A stretch of DNA of 15,104 nucleotides from Treponema sp. (GTDB lineage Bacteria; Spirochaetota; Spirochaetia; Treponematales; Breznakiellaceae), in the NCBI GenBank assembly GCA_031259035.1, contig JAIRLZ010000112.1, forward strand, positions 1-15,104. Direction: 5' to 3'. Under the pieces are notes generated by a model that saw only the letters and a program-made list of their open reading frames with translations, made no database searches and was not told the DNA's origin. Each line of letters opens with the position of its first letter. The stretch's first letter is position 1. Both the position numbers and the translations under genes were made by a program. Below are positions 7,154 through 12,870 of this stretch, piece after piece.

Positions 7154-7331
7154 GCTTTTCCCAAGACTAAAGTCAAGACTAAAGTCAAGACTGAAGTTTT
7201 GAGAAAGCCGCCTTAGATTTATACGAAAAAGCGGTCTGAAGTCCGTTTTTTCAAGAGCATTTCACAAAACTAACCCGAACTATGTTCGCGAACTGTGTTC
7301 GCAAACACAGTTCGCGTTTTGGGAAATGCTC
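7154..7331 (+). repeat. three-stem-loop cassette, copy B
   Basis: Hairpin 1 pairs 7154-7168 with 7195-7208 (CTTTTCCCAAGACT / AGTTTTGAGAAAG, with mismatches), its loop filled by a tandem repeat. The linker is CCTTAGATTTA (7211-7221). Hairpin 2 pairs GAAAAAGCGG (7225-7234) with CCGTTTTTTC (7243-7252), including one G.T pair. Hairpin 3 pairs 7255-7270 (GAGCATTTC-A-CAAAAC) with 7316-7331 (GTTTTG-G-GAAATGCTC), one A.G mismatch in 16. Within it GCGAACTGTGTT (7288-7299) pairs perfectly with AACACAGTTCGC (7304-7315) around CGCA. It lies between the second permease and the LolA-like gene. The middle hairpin resembles an intrinsic terminator, so it could weaken read-through. Confidence 0.75.
7163..7198 (+). 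repeat. 12-bp tandem repeat x 3 inside a hairpin loop
   Basis: AAGACTAAAGTC occurs twice exactly (7163-7174, 7175-7186) and once changed (AAGACTGAAGTT, 7187-7198). Each unit contains the palindrome GACT-AA-AGTC. The corresponding loops of the hairpins at 12631-12668 and 13646-13681 hold only one such unit, so this copy looks expanded. Confidence 0.75.
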
Positions 7332-7355
7332 CAAGTTAAATTATTGGAGGTTTAT

Positions 7356-8117
7356 ATGAAAACGAAAGTAACGGCAAGCGCGGTCATCGTATGGATGGCG
7401 GCGGTGTTGCTGTCATTGGGGCGGGTGGATGCGCAGACGGCGCCGCCCGCGGAGGAATTGTTGCGGCGGGTGGATGAAAACGAGATATTCACCACCATTC
7501 AGTACGAGGGTGACATGATCATTGAGTATCAGAACAGGCGGTACGTAAAGACCTTGCGGGCGTGGGCGCGGGGCAGCGCCGACAGCTTCATCGAATTTGT
7601 CAACCCTGAAGACTTCGGAACCAAGTACCTCAAGAAAGGGGCGCGGCTCTATGTGTATTCTCCGGACGTTGAGGAAGTGATGCTCATTTCTGGACATATG
7701 CTTAAAGAAAGCATGATGGGTTCCGACCTTTCGTATGAAGACACAATAGAAAACGAGAAACTTTCGGCGCGTTACACGCCGGTTCTGAGCGGGAGCGGCG
7801 TCTTCAATGGAAGAGATGCGTGGTTTCTCGACCTTACCGCAAAAAAGAAGACGGAAAGCTATCCCAAACAGAAACTGTGGATCGACAAAGAAAATGGCGA
7901 TCTCCTGCACTACGAACTGTACGCCCTTTCCGGCGCGAAACTCAAGGAATTCACCCTGCTCCGCGTTCAAGTTATTGAAGGACGCCGTTTTCCGGTTGAA
8001 TACGAGATGCGCGATCTCTTGAGAAAGGGCAGCAAAACCACGTTCATTATGAGAAACGCCGTCCTTGACCGTCCGATACCGGATTCGGTTTTCAGTCAGA
8101 GAAATCTGGAACGGTAA
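7356..8117 (+). CDS. secreted LolA-like outer-membrane lipoprotein-sorting protein
   Basis: A 253-residue periplasmic protein. The start at 7356 is chosen over 7326 because GGAGG (7346-7350) lies five bases before it and because it puts a signal peptide at the terminus: KTK, a hydrophobic stretch and cleavage after VDA (A26). The mature part, with EGDMIIEYQNRR, GTKYLKKGARLYVYSPDVEEV and KLWIDKENGDLLHYELY, looks like the LolA-like family usually named outer membrane lipoprotein-sorting protein, a half-open barrel that shields acyl chains. It follows two FtsX permeases and precedes an outer-membrane barrel, so it probably ferries their cargo across the periplasm. It is not the short classical LolA (about 180 residues mature). 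It has no lipobox cysteine, so it should be soluble. Confidence 0.85.
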   Translation: MKTKVTASAVIVWMAAVLLSLGRVDAQTAPPAEELLRRVDENEIFTTIQYEGDMIIEYQNRRYVKTLRAWARGSADSFIEFVNPEDFGTKYLKKGARLYVYSPDVEEVMLISGHMLKESMMGSDLSYEDTIENEKLSARYTPVLSGSGVFNGRDAWFLDLTAKKKTESYPKQKLWIDKENGDLLHYELYALSGAKLKEFTLLRVQVIEGRRFPVEYEMRDLLRKGSKTTFIMRNAVLDRPIPDSVFSQRNLER

Positions 8118-8126
8118 TCAGGAAGG

Positions 8127-8173
8127 GATCGCCGATGGCGGAGCCGGCGGCACGGACGACGCCATTGGCGATC
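8127..8173 (+). other. 14-bp stem-loop between carrier and barrel genes
   Basis: GATCGCCGATGGCG (8127-8140) pairs with CGCCATTGGCGATC (8160-8173) with one G.T pair and a 19-base loop containing GCCGGC. It starts ten bases after the carrier stop. No T-run follows, so it may stabilise the upstream mRNA or set relative expression rather than end transcription. Confidence 0.6.
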
Positions 8174-8208
8174 TTGTGTCCCATTGCGGGTGTATTAGGA
8201 GAAGAATT

Positions 8209-9375
8209 ATGATCGCATCCAAAAGAAGCAGTCTGAAGCGCGTCAGCCCAAATCGCGTTTTTTTCTTTGCCGCGCTCGCCGCATTGCTTGCGGCGGCGCT
8301 GGTTTCAGCGCCGCCGATCTCGGCGCAAACTAAAAGTCAGACGGCGGCGTTGTCCGGCGTCCTTGACACGACCGTTCAAGGCGTCATTGGCAAGGATTCG
8401 TTTGCCATTCAATTTGAAGAATACGCGAACCTGCGTCTGCAAACAAAAATCAAAGACTTCGCGGTTTTTAACGCCGCGTTTAATCTTATCGCGGCGTCTG
8501 GCGCCAACACGGCGGCGTCTGTGGCGGGTGAAAACTACCGCGCAAGCATGGAACTGGAGCGGCTCTCTTTGCGGCTCAAGAGCGATTACGTTGACGCCGA
8601 TTTGGGGCTTATGCGCCTCGCCTTTGGTTATGGGCAGATTTTCGCGCCTTCGGACTTTCTCAACCACCGCAACCCGCTCTATCCCAACGCCCGCCCGCGC
8701 GGCGTTCTGGGGCTTGCGCTCTCCTTGTATCCAATGGAAGACGCCAAATTGCAGGTCTTCGCGTCCGCGCCAAAGGATCCCCTTTCCACGGACGGCGGCG
8801 GCTGGAACGCCGGACTTGCCGTTGACCGGCATTGGAGCGGAGCGAGCCTTCAGGCGCTTTACGTTTTTGAAACGCCCGGCGACACGCCGCATGGCGCGCG
8901 CTTCGGCGTTCACCGCGCCGGCTTGTCCGTAAAAGCCGATGTCGCGGTTGGTTTGGTCGCGGACGCGCTGTACGTCTACAATCATGACGATCCTCAGGGC
9001 GGAATATCCTCCAGCTTCTTCGACGGGCTTTCCGCAAGCGGCGGATTTGACTACTCCTTCTTTGACGGAAAGCTGTACCTGCTCGGCGAATACCTTTTTT
9101 CAGGCGTTTCTTCGGCGACCGCTTTTAGTCTTGAAAACCCCTTTGGCTATAGCGACAGGCATAGCGTCTACGCCCTTGTCCAGTACGCTTTTACGGACTA
9201 TACCAACGCAAGCGCCGCCTGCATATTCGGATTCGGAGACGGAGAGCCTTCCATCACGCCCATCCTCACCGTCACCCACGAGCTTTTTCAGGGTTTCTCT
9301 CTGAATCTAACCGTTCAAGCGCCGCTCAAAGAAGAAATGTACGTGATTTCAGCGCTGGGAAGGCTTAAATTTTGA
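8209..9375 (+). CDS. putative outer-membrane beta-barrel protein
   Basis: A 388-residue protein whose family I do not recognise. The start at 8209 is preferred over an in-frame ATG at 8065 because AGGAG (8197-8201) lies seven bases upstream and because the earlier start lies inside the carrier gene. An N-terminal signal peptide (basic start, hydrophobic residues about 17-34, cleavage after ISA near A39) is followed by alternating polar and apolar stretches rich in Tyr, Phe, Gly and Leu (such as ASLQALYVF, KLYLLGEYLF, HSVYALVQYAF), typical of membrane beta strands. The chain ends in a phenylalanine (LGRLKF), the usual BAM insertion signal. It is the last gene of the block. It could receive or export the carrier's cargo; a porin-like role is also possible. 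No lipobox is present, so it is not a LolB-like lipoprotein. Confidence 0.75.
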   Translation: MIASKRSSLKRVSPNRVFFFAALAALLAAALVSAPPISAQTKSQTAALSGVLDTTVQGVIGKDSFAIQFEEYANLRLQTKIKDFAVFNAAFNLIAASGANTAASVAGENYRASMELERLSLRLKSDYVDADLGLMRLAFGYGQIFAPSDFLNHRNPLYPNARPRGVLGLALSLYPMEDAKLQVFASAPKDPLSTDGGGWNAGLAVDRHWSGASLQALYVFETPGDTPHGARFGVHRAGLSVKADVAVGLVADALYVYNHDDPQGGISSSFFDGLSASGGFDYSFFDGKLYLLGEYLFSGVSSATAFSLENPFGYSDRHSVYALVQYAFTDYTNASAACIFGFGDGEPSITPILTVTHELFQGFSLNLTVQAPLKEEMYVISALGRLKF

Positions 9376-9403
9376 AACGGGGCGGAAGTTTTGACCGGTT
9401 TTG

Positions 9404-9433
9404 AAAAAAGCGGGAACATGTCATTCCCGCTTT
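9404..9433 (-). terminator. intrinsic terminator of pepF
   Basis: On the - strand AAAGCGGGAA (9433-9424) pairs with TTCCCGCTTT (9416-9407) around a seven-base loop, and the T-run continues to six at 9404-9409. On the + strand the same hairpin is followed only by TTTC, so it mainly serves the - strand. It lies about 120 bases past the pepF stop, almost touching the barrel gene. Confidence 0.75.
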
Positions 9434-9491
9434 CAATGTCCGGCGGGACGATCTATGTCAGGCGGAGCGGCGCATGAGGCGATCCCGACGC

Positions 9492-9528
9492 GGGCGGCGG
9501 TTCCTCATGGGAGGCGCCGCCCTCTTTT
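9492..9528 (+). terminator. intrinsic terminator of the exporter block
   Basis: GGGCGGCG (9492-9499) pairs with CGCCGCCC (9515-9522), with CCTC/GAGG stacked inside around ATGG and a three-base bulge. TCTTTTT follows at 9523-9529. It lies 117 bases past the barrel stop and just before the end of pepF. Confidence 0.75.
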
Positions 9529-9552
9529 TGCGGGGCGCGTGACTGGCTGCTT

Positions 9553-11355
9553 TCAGCCGGCGGACAGCAGCTCCTCCAGTTCTTGCACCAGCTTGTTGAA
9601 CATATCGCATGCGGCTTGCACCGGCTCCGGCCTCGCCATGTCAACGCCGGCGATTGCAAGGCTTTCGATGGGGAAACGCGAACCGCCGGATTTCAAGAAC
9701 GTGAAGTAGTCCTCCCGCTCTTGTTTCCCGCCGGAAACGACCCGTTCCGCAAGGGCGAGAGACGCGGAAATGCCGGTGGCGTACTTGTATACGTAAAATG
9801 CGTTGTAAAAATGCGGTATGCGCAAGCCTTCAAGATCGCTGGTTTCCTCAAGCGCCATGTCAGGGCCAAAATACTTTTCCAAAAGTCCGCGGTACTCGCT
9901 CCGCAGCGCGTCAACTGTAAGCGGCTCGCCCGACTCTTCCAACTCGTGGGTACGCTTTTCGAATTCGGCGAACATGGTCTGCCGGTACAGTGTGGCCAAC
10001 AGATCGTCAACGCGCTTGTTCACGACATAGGCTTTCAGCGCCGTGTCCCGCGCCGTGTTTTTCAGATGCCGGAAGAGAAGGTCTTCGTTAAAGGTACTCG
10101 CCACCTCGGCCTCGAAAATGGTGTAGGCGTAGTGCATGAAGGGGTTTGACTTCGCCGAATACCATGAGTGCATGGAGTGTCCCCCTTCGTGGGCAAGCGT
10201 AAACACGTCGCGAATAGAGTCTTCCTTGTAGTTGATGAGAATGTAGGGGGCGCCGGTATAACTCCCCGCGGAAAAAGCGCCGGATCGCTTGCCTTTGTTC
10301 TCGTACCGGTCAGCCCAGCGTCCTAAAAGACCGCTGCGGAGCGTCGCCGCATATTCCTCACCCAGAGGGGCGAGCGCATTGGACACCATATCGACAGCCT
10401 CGTTCCATGAGGTTTTCTTGCGCGGAGCGTCCACAATCGGCGCGTATACGTCGTAATGGCGCAGTTCCGGCACGCGCAAACGCTTTTTCCGAAGCGCGTA
10501 GTACCGGTGCAAGGGCCCAAGATTCGCGTTGATCGTGGAGACAAGATTGTCGTACACCTCGCCGCTCACATTGTCAGGAAAAAGAGCGGCGTCCCGCGCC
10601 GATGAGTATCCCCGGATGCGGGCGTGGATCACGTTCCGCTTGACCTGTCCGCCATAAAGAGCGGCGAGCGTGTTCTTGTGCGCGTCGAACTGCCGGTAAA
10701 ACGCCGCATACGCCCGTTCCCGCACATCGCGATCAGGGTTTTCCATAAACACAGGCCAGGTTGACTGGGAGAGGGGCAGTTCTCCTTCCGCAGTCGCAAT
10801 GACGCCAAATTCAAGGTCTACATTTGTAAGCGCCGAAAAAGCGTCCTGAGCCACGCCTTCCCCCTCGCTATGGAGGGCGAGCAGGCGCTCCTCTTTTTCG
10901 CTCAACACATGCGGTTTGAAACGCAACAGCTTTTGCAGATAGACGCGGTACTCCGCAATGCGGGGATGGCGCAAAAAGGTCCGCATAACATCATCAGGAA
11001 TGGCTTGTATTTCCGGCGCGTCCCACGCGGACGCTGCGGATGCGCGAGCGGCTGCCATCATAAACTTGCCGGTCATGGTACGGGCCGCGCCATTCCCCTC
11101 GTCCTCGGTTTGCCGCAATTCGCTGTAATACCCGATCCGTTCCTCAAGAACGCCGAATGCTTTGGCAAAATCAAGCCAATCCGCGAGTTTCTCAGCGCTT
11201 TGCCCCAACGTCCCCTGAAACGCGGGTATCTTCGCCGCCATCTGTTCAAATTCCGCAAGCGCGGCGTTCCATGCGTCATCGCTGACGAATAATGTTGACA
11301 AGTCCCATGTGTCTTGGACATTGACTTCCGCGCGAGCGGGTATTTTTATTGACAT
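9553..11355 (-). CDS. pepF: oligoendopeptidase F (M3B metallopeptidase)
   Basis: A 600-residue cytoplasmic zinc peptidase that cuts short peptides, the usual length for the PepF family. The zinc motif HEGGH lies at 389-393 in AHEGGHSMHSWYSA, and the third ligand glutamate is expected in FEAEVASTFNE about 25 residues later. The C-terminal part, with GISASLALAERV and DYFTFLKSGGS, is typical of the family. The start at 11355 (MSIKIPARAEV) is chosen because GAGGAG (11362-11367 on the complement) precedes it by six bases; an in-frame extension of 36 residues has no such site. It probably has its own promoter at 11463-11471 and a terminator at 9404-9433. No clear functional link with its neighbours is visible. 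Confidence 0.93.
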   Translation of the reverse strand: MSIKIPARAEVNVQDTWDLSTLFVSDDAWNAALAEFEQMAAKIPAFQGTLGQSAEKLADWLDFAKAFGVLEERIGYYSELRQTEDEGNGAARTMTGKFMMAAARASAASAWDAPEIQAIPDDVMRTFLRHPRIAEYRVYLQKLLRFKPHVLSEKEERLLALHSEGEGVAQDAFSALTNVDLEFGVIATAEGELPLSQSTWPVFMENPDRDVRERAYAAFYRQFDAHKNTLAALYGGQVKRNVIHARIRGYSSARDAALFPDNVSGEVYDNLVSTINANLGPLHRYYALRKKRLRVPELRHYDVYAPIVDAPRKKTSWNEAVDMVSNALAPLGEEYAATLRSGLLGRWADRYENKGKRSGAFSAGSYTGAPYILINYKEDSIRDVFTLAHEGGHSMHSWYSAKSNPFMHYAYTIFEAEVASTFNEDLLFRHLKNTARDTALKAYVVNKRVDDLLATLYRQTMFAEFEKRTHELEESGEPLTVDALRSEYRGLLEKYFGPDMALEETSDLEGLRIPHFYNAFYVYKYATGISASLALAERVVSGGKQEREDYFTFLKSGGSRFPIESLAIAGVDMARPEPVQAACDMFNKLVQELEELLSAG

Positions 11356-11462
11356 AGATTGCTCCTCGTGTGGGGCGGGAAAATCAAGCGAGAACGCGCT
11401 CCGCGAGGCGCCAAGCCTTCGGTTGAACGCCGGTCTCTCAACCCCAAAGAAATTACACGCCA

Positions 11463-11471
11463 ACTATAGCA
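11463..11471 (-). promoter_or_regulatory. extended -10 promoter of pepF
   Basis: The - strand reads TGC-TATAGT (TG at 11471-11470, TATAGT at 11468-11463), an extended -10 element. No good -35 box is seen. Transcription would start near 11456, leaving a leader of about 100 bases. The ubiX gene carries an almost identical box. Confidence 0.5.
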
Positions 11472-11492
11472 TATTTTAGAAAGAAAAAATAC

Positions 11493-11519
11493 GGGAACTT
11501 CTAAAAACTTCGAGTTTTT
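11493..11519. repeat. truncated relative of the 2723-2799 hairpin
   Basis: GGGAACTTCTAAAAAC (11493-11508) matches the left part of the hairpin at 2727-2742 (GGGAACCTCTAAAAAC) with one change, but the right outer arm is missing. Only AAAAACT-TCG-AGTTTTT (11503-11519) can fold. It looks like an eroded or partly deleted copy. Confidence 0.45.
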
Positions 11520-11593
11520 CGCCCTAAAAATAAGACGTTGGTTTGTGTAGAAGAGGGTTTGACTATTTTTACTATTTAGGATAAAAAAGAGAG

Positions 11594-11711
11594 GCTGTTC
11601 CAAAATATCAAATTTTTGGAACAGCAACCTTAAAATTAAGAAAAAAAGCGGCTGTTTTGCCGCTTTTTCCAAGAGCTAGTTCCAAAACCAACCGATCTTT
11701 GGAACTAGCTC
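11594..11711 (+). repeat. three-stem-loop cassette, copy D
   Basis: Hairpin 1 is GCTGTTCCAAAA (11594-11605) with TTTTGGAACAGC (11614-11625), perfect. The linker CCTTAAAATTA follows (11628-11638). Hairpin 2 is AAAAAGCGGC (11643-11652) with GCCGCTTTTT (11659-11668), perfect and terminator-like in both directions. Hairpin 3 is GAGCTAGTTCCAAA (11673-11686) with TTTGGAACTAGCTC (11698-11711), perfect, with a short ACCAACCGATC loop where the other copies have the long GAAC/GTTC-rich insert. It is the most compact copy. Confidence 0.8.
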
Positions 11712-11715
11712 AAGG

Positions 11716-11721
11716 TATAAT
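11716..11721 (+). promoter_or_regulatory. possible -10 box of the coiled-coil nuclease-like gene
   Basis: A consensus TATAAT lies five bases after cassette copy D, but the base positions for a -35 box (about 11693-11698) fit poorly. Copies A and B carry similar TTAAAT-like sequences just after their third hairpins. If used, the mRNA would begin inside the next hairpin. Confidence 0.35.
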
Positions 11722-11761
11722 AGAGTTGTTCAGAAAACGTGGTTTCTGAACAACTCTATTA
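11718..11761 (+). repeat. 19-bp perfect stem-loop
   Basis: The arm 11718-11736 (with AGAGTTGTTCAGAAA) pairs without mismatch with 11743-11761 (TTTCTGAACAACTCT and three more bases plus A) around a six-base loop. Its arms share no long sequence with the neighbouring hairpins. On the + strand it is followed by an A-run, not a T-run, so it is not a + strand terminator. It could end - strand transcripts, being followed there by TATACC only, which is weak. Confidence 0.75.
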
Positions 11762-11771
11762 AAAAAACGTG

Positions 11772-11802
11772 TTGTTTAACAACCAACCGGGTTGTTAAAC
11801 AA
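11772..11802 (+). repeat. 13-bp perfect stem-loop in a gene leader
   Basis: TTGTTTAACAACC (11772-11784) pairs perfectly with GGTTGTTAAACAA (11790-11802) around AACCG. It ends 17 bases before the AGGAGG ribosome site of the gene at 11832. Confidence 0.75.
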
Positions 11803-11831
11803 GTCCAATGGATATACATAGGAGGATGGTT

Positions 11832-12527
11832 ATGGCTGAAATGACGATGGAGCCGCGGATGGGACTGAGCTTTGAGCAGGTATGGGCCGCGTTGATGGAA
11901 TTACGGGAGGCTAGCAAAGAGACCGACCGGCAGTTGAAGGAAAGCCGCGCGGACTTTGACCGGCGTATACAAGAGACTGACCGGCAGATGAAAGAAAGCC
12001 GGGTGGAGACGGAAAGAGTGTTGAAAGAAAGCCACGCGGAGACGGACAAAGAAATCAAGGCGCTGGCAAAGAACATCGGGGGGCTGAACAACTCGCTCGG
12101 CAACCTGATCGAGGAGATGTTCTCCGCCCAGCTTTGGGACAAGTTCGACGCGCTCGGCTACGAGTTCACCAAGGGCGGCAACGCGGTGTTCAGAGAGAAC
12201 AAGCGGAGCATAGCGGAGGCGGATATATTCCTGGAGAATGGGGAGTATGCGATGCCTGTGGAAGTGAAAACGCATTTGAAAGAAGATGACGTGGACGAGC
12301 ATATAGAGCGGATAGAGCTGATACGGGAATACATGGACAGGCGCGGGGACAAGCGGCGGCTGGTGGGGGCGGTGGCCGGGGGGACCGTGCCTGACAGCGT
12401 GAGGCGTTACGCGCAGAGGCGGGGGCTGTATGTGCTGGAGCAGTCCGGGGAATCGGCGGACATAGCGGAGGCGCCCGACGGCTTTGAGGCGCGGATATGG
12501 CGGGGCGCCGGCGGGGAAGCGGGTTGA
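11832..12527 (+). CDS. coiled-coil protein with PD-(D/E)XK-like nuclease domain
   Basis: A 231-residue protein. ATG 11832 is chosen because AGGAGG (11820-11825) lies six bases before it; the in-frame ATGs at 11808 and 11826 are badly spaced. Residues about 13-80 form a charged coiled coil built on an 18-residue repeat: ETDRQLKESRADFDRRIQ at 30-47, a close copy at 48-65, and a decayed third unit. The C-terminal domain shows NLIEE (91-95), EAD with D131, and E144-V-K146 in PVEVK, the spacing of a PD-(D/E)XK active site. Similar proteins are usually labelled DUF3782-type or uncharacterised coiled-coil proteins (from memory). Activity on DNA is an inference. The gene stands alone between two stem-loop cassettes, with no partner methylase or antitoxin. 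Confidence 0.75.
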   Translation: MAEMTMEPRMGLSFEQVWAALMELREASKETDRQLKESRADFDRRIQETDRQMKESRVETERVLKESHAETDKEIKALAKNIGGLNNSLGNLIEEMFSAQLWDKFDALGYEFTKGGNAVFRENKRSIAEADIFLENGEYAMPVEVKTHLKEDDVDEHIERIELIREYMDRRGDKRRLVGAVAGGTVPDSVRRYAQRRGLYVLEQSGESADIAEAPDGFEARIWRGAGGEAG

Positions 12528-12630
12528 CCCGATTGCCGGTTCGCTGAAAATTGCGCGGGCTGGAATTGCTGCGCGTGACCCAGAAAAATAAGGGTAATGA
12601 AACCTCCCCGCCACGAATAAACTTAAACGC

Positions 12631-12791
12631 GGTTGTTTTCCCAAAACTGAAGTTTTGATAAAGCAACCTTAGATGTAGCGGGAAAAAGTGGGCTTTAGAC
12701 CGCTTTTTCGAAAACTTTTCTCAAAACTAACCCGAACCGCAGGTTCGCTGAACATAGTTCGCTGAACACAGTTCGCGTTGTGGGAAAGGTT
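12631..12791 (+). repeat. three-stem-loop cassette, copy C
   Basis: Hairpin 1 pairs 12631-12648 (GGTTGTTTTCCCAAAACT) with 12651-12668, one G.T pair and two mismatches. The linker is CCTTAGATGTA (12667-12677). Hairpin 2 pairs GAAAAAGTGG (12682-12691) with CCGCTTTTTC (12700-12709), one G.T pair. Hairpin 3 pairs 12713-12727 (AACTTTTCTCAAAAC) with 12777-12791 (GTTGTGGGAAAGGTT), two G.T pairs and one mismatch. Its insert holds CGAACC/GGTTCG and two 15-base tandem units starting GTTCGCTGAACA. Confidence 0.72.
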
Positions 12792-12833
12792 CAGCAATTG
12801 AAACATTTGAATCGGAAAATTAAATAGAGGTTC

Positions 12834-12858
12834 CGCGCATAACGGTCGCATATGCGCG
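12834..12858 (-). other. stem-loop just past the end of ubiX
   Basis: CGCGCATA (12834-12841) pairs with TATGCGCG (12851-12858) around nine bases, 12 bases past the ubiX stop. No T-run follows on the - strand, so it may be a weak terminator or a 3'-end stabiliser. Confidence 0.4.
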
Positions 12859-12870
12859 CATCCGCAAAGA

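Larger units (their letters stand above)
11356..11831. other. 476-base intergenic region with a chain of stem-loops
   Basis: This gap between divergent genes holds the pepF leader and promoter (to about 11475), a short AAAAACT/AGTTTTT hairpin, cassette copy D (11594-11711), a TATAAT box, two further long perfect hairpins (11718-11761 and 11772-11802) and the ribosome site of the next gene. Open frames here, such as 11346-11672 on the - strand, are not credited as genes. Confidence 0.7.
12528..12870. other. 343-base intergenic region
   Basis: Bases 12528-12630 show no clear gene or signal. Cassette copy C occupies 12631-12791, followed by about 40 A/T-rich bases and a CGCGCATA/TATGCGCG hairpin (12834-12858) near the end of ubiX. 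Frames such as 12669-12878 on the - strand run across the cassette and are not credited. Confidence 0.65.

Noticed and set aside
8065..8208. N-terminal extension of the barrel gene
   Set aside because: It overlaps the carrier gene, lacks a ribosome site and would bury the signal peptide; AGGAG before 8209 decides the start.
2473..12791. CRISPR array or integron attC-like explanation for the repeated hairpins
   Set aside because: The copies are kilobases apart with genes between them and no constant repeat-spacer pattern; no integrase and no attC-like core sites were recognised.
11594..12791. Insertion sequence or composite transposon bounded by cassettes D and C
   Set aside because: The cassettes are not near-identical, no transposase is present and no flanking target duplication was found by eye; a nuclease-like gene alone does not support it.
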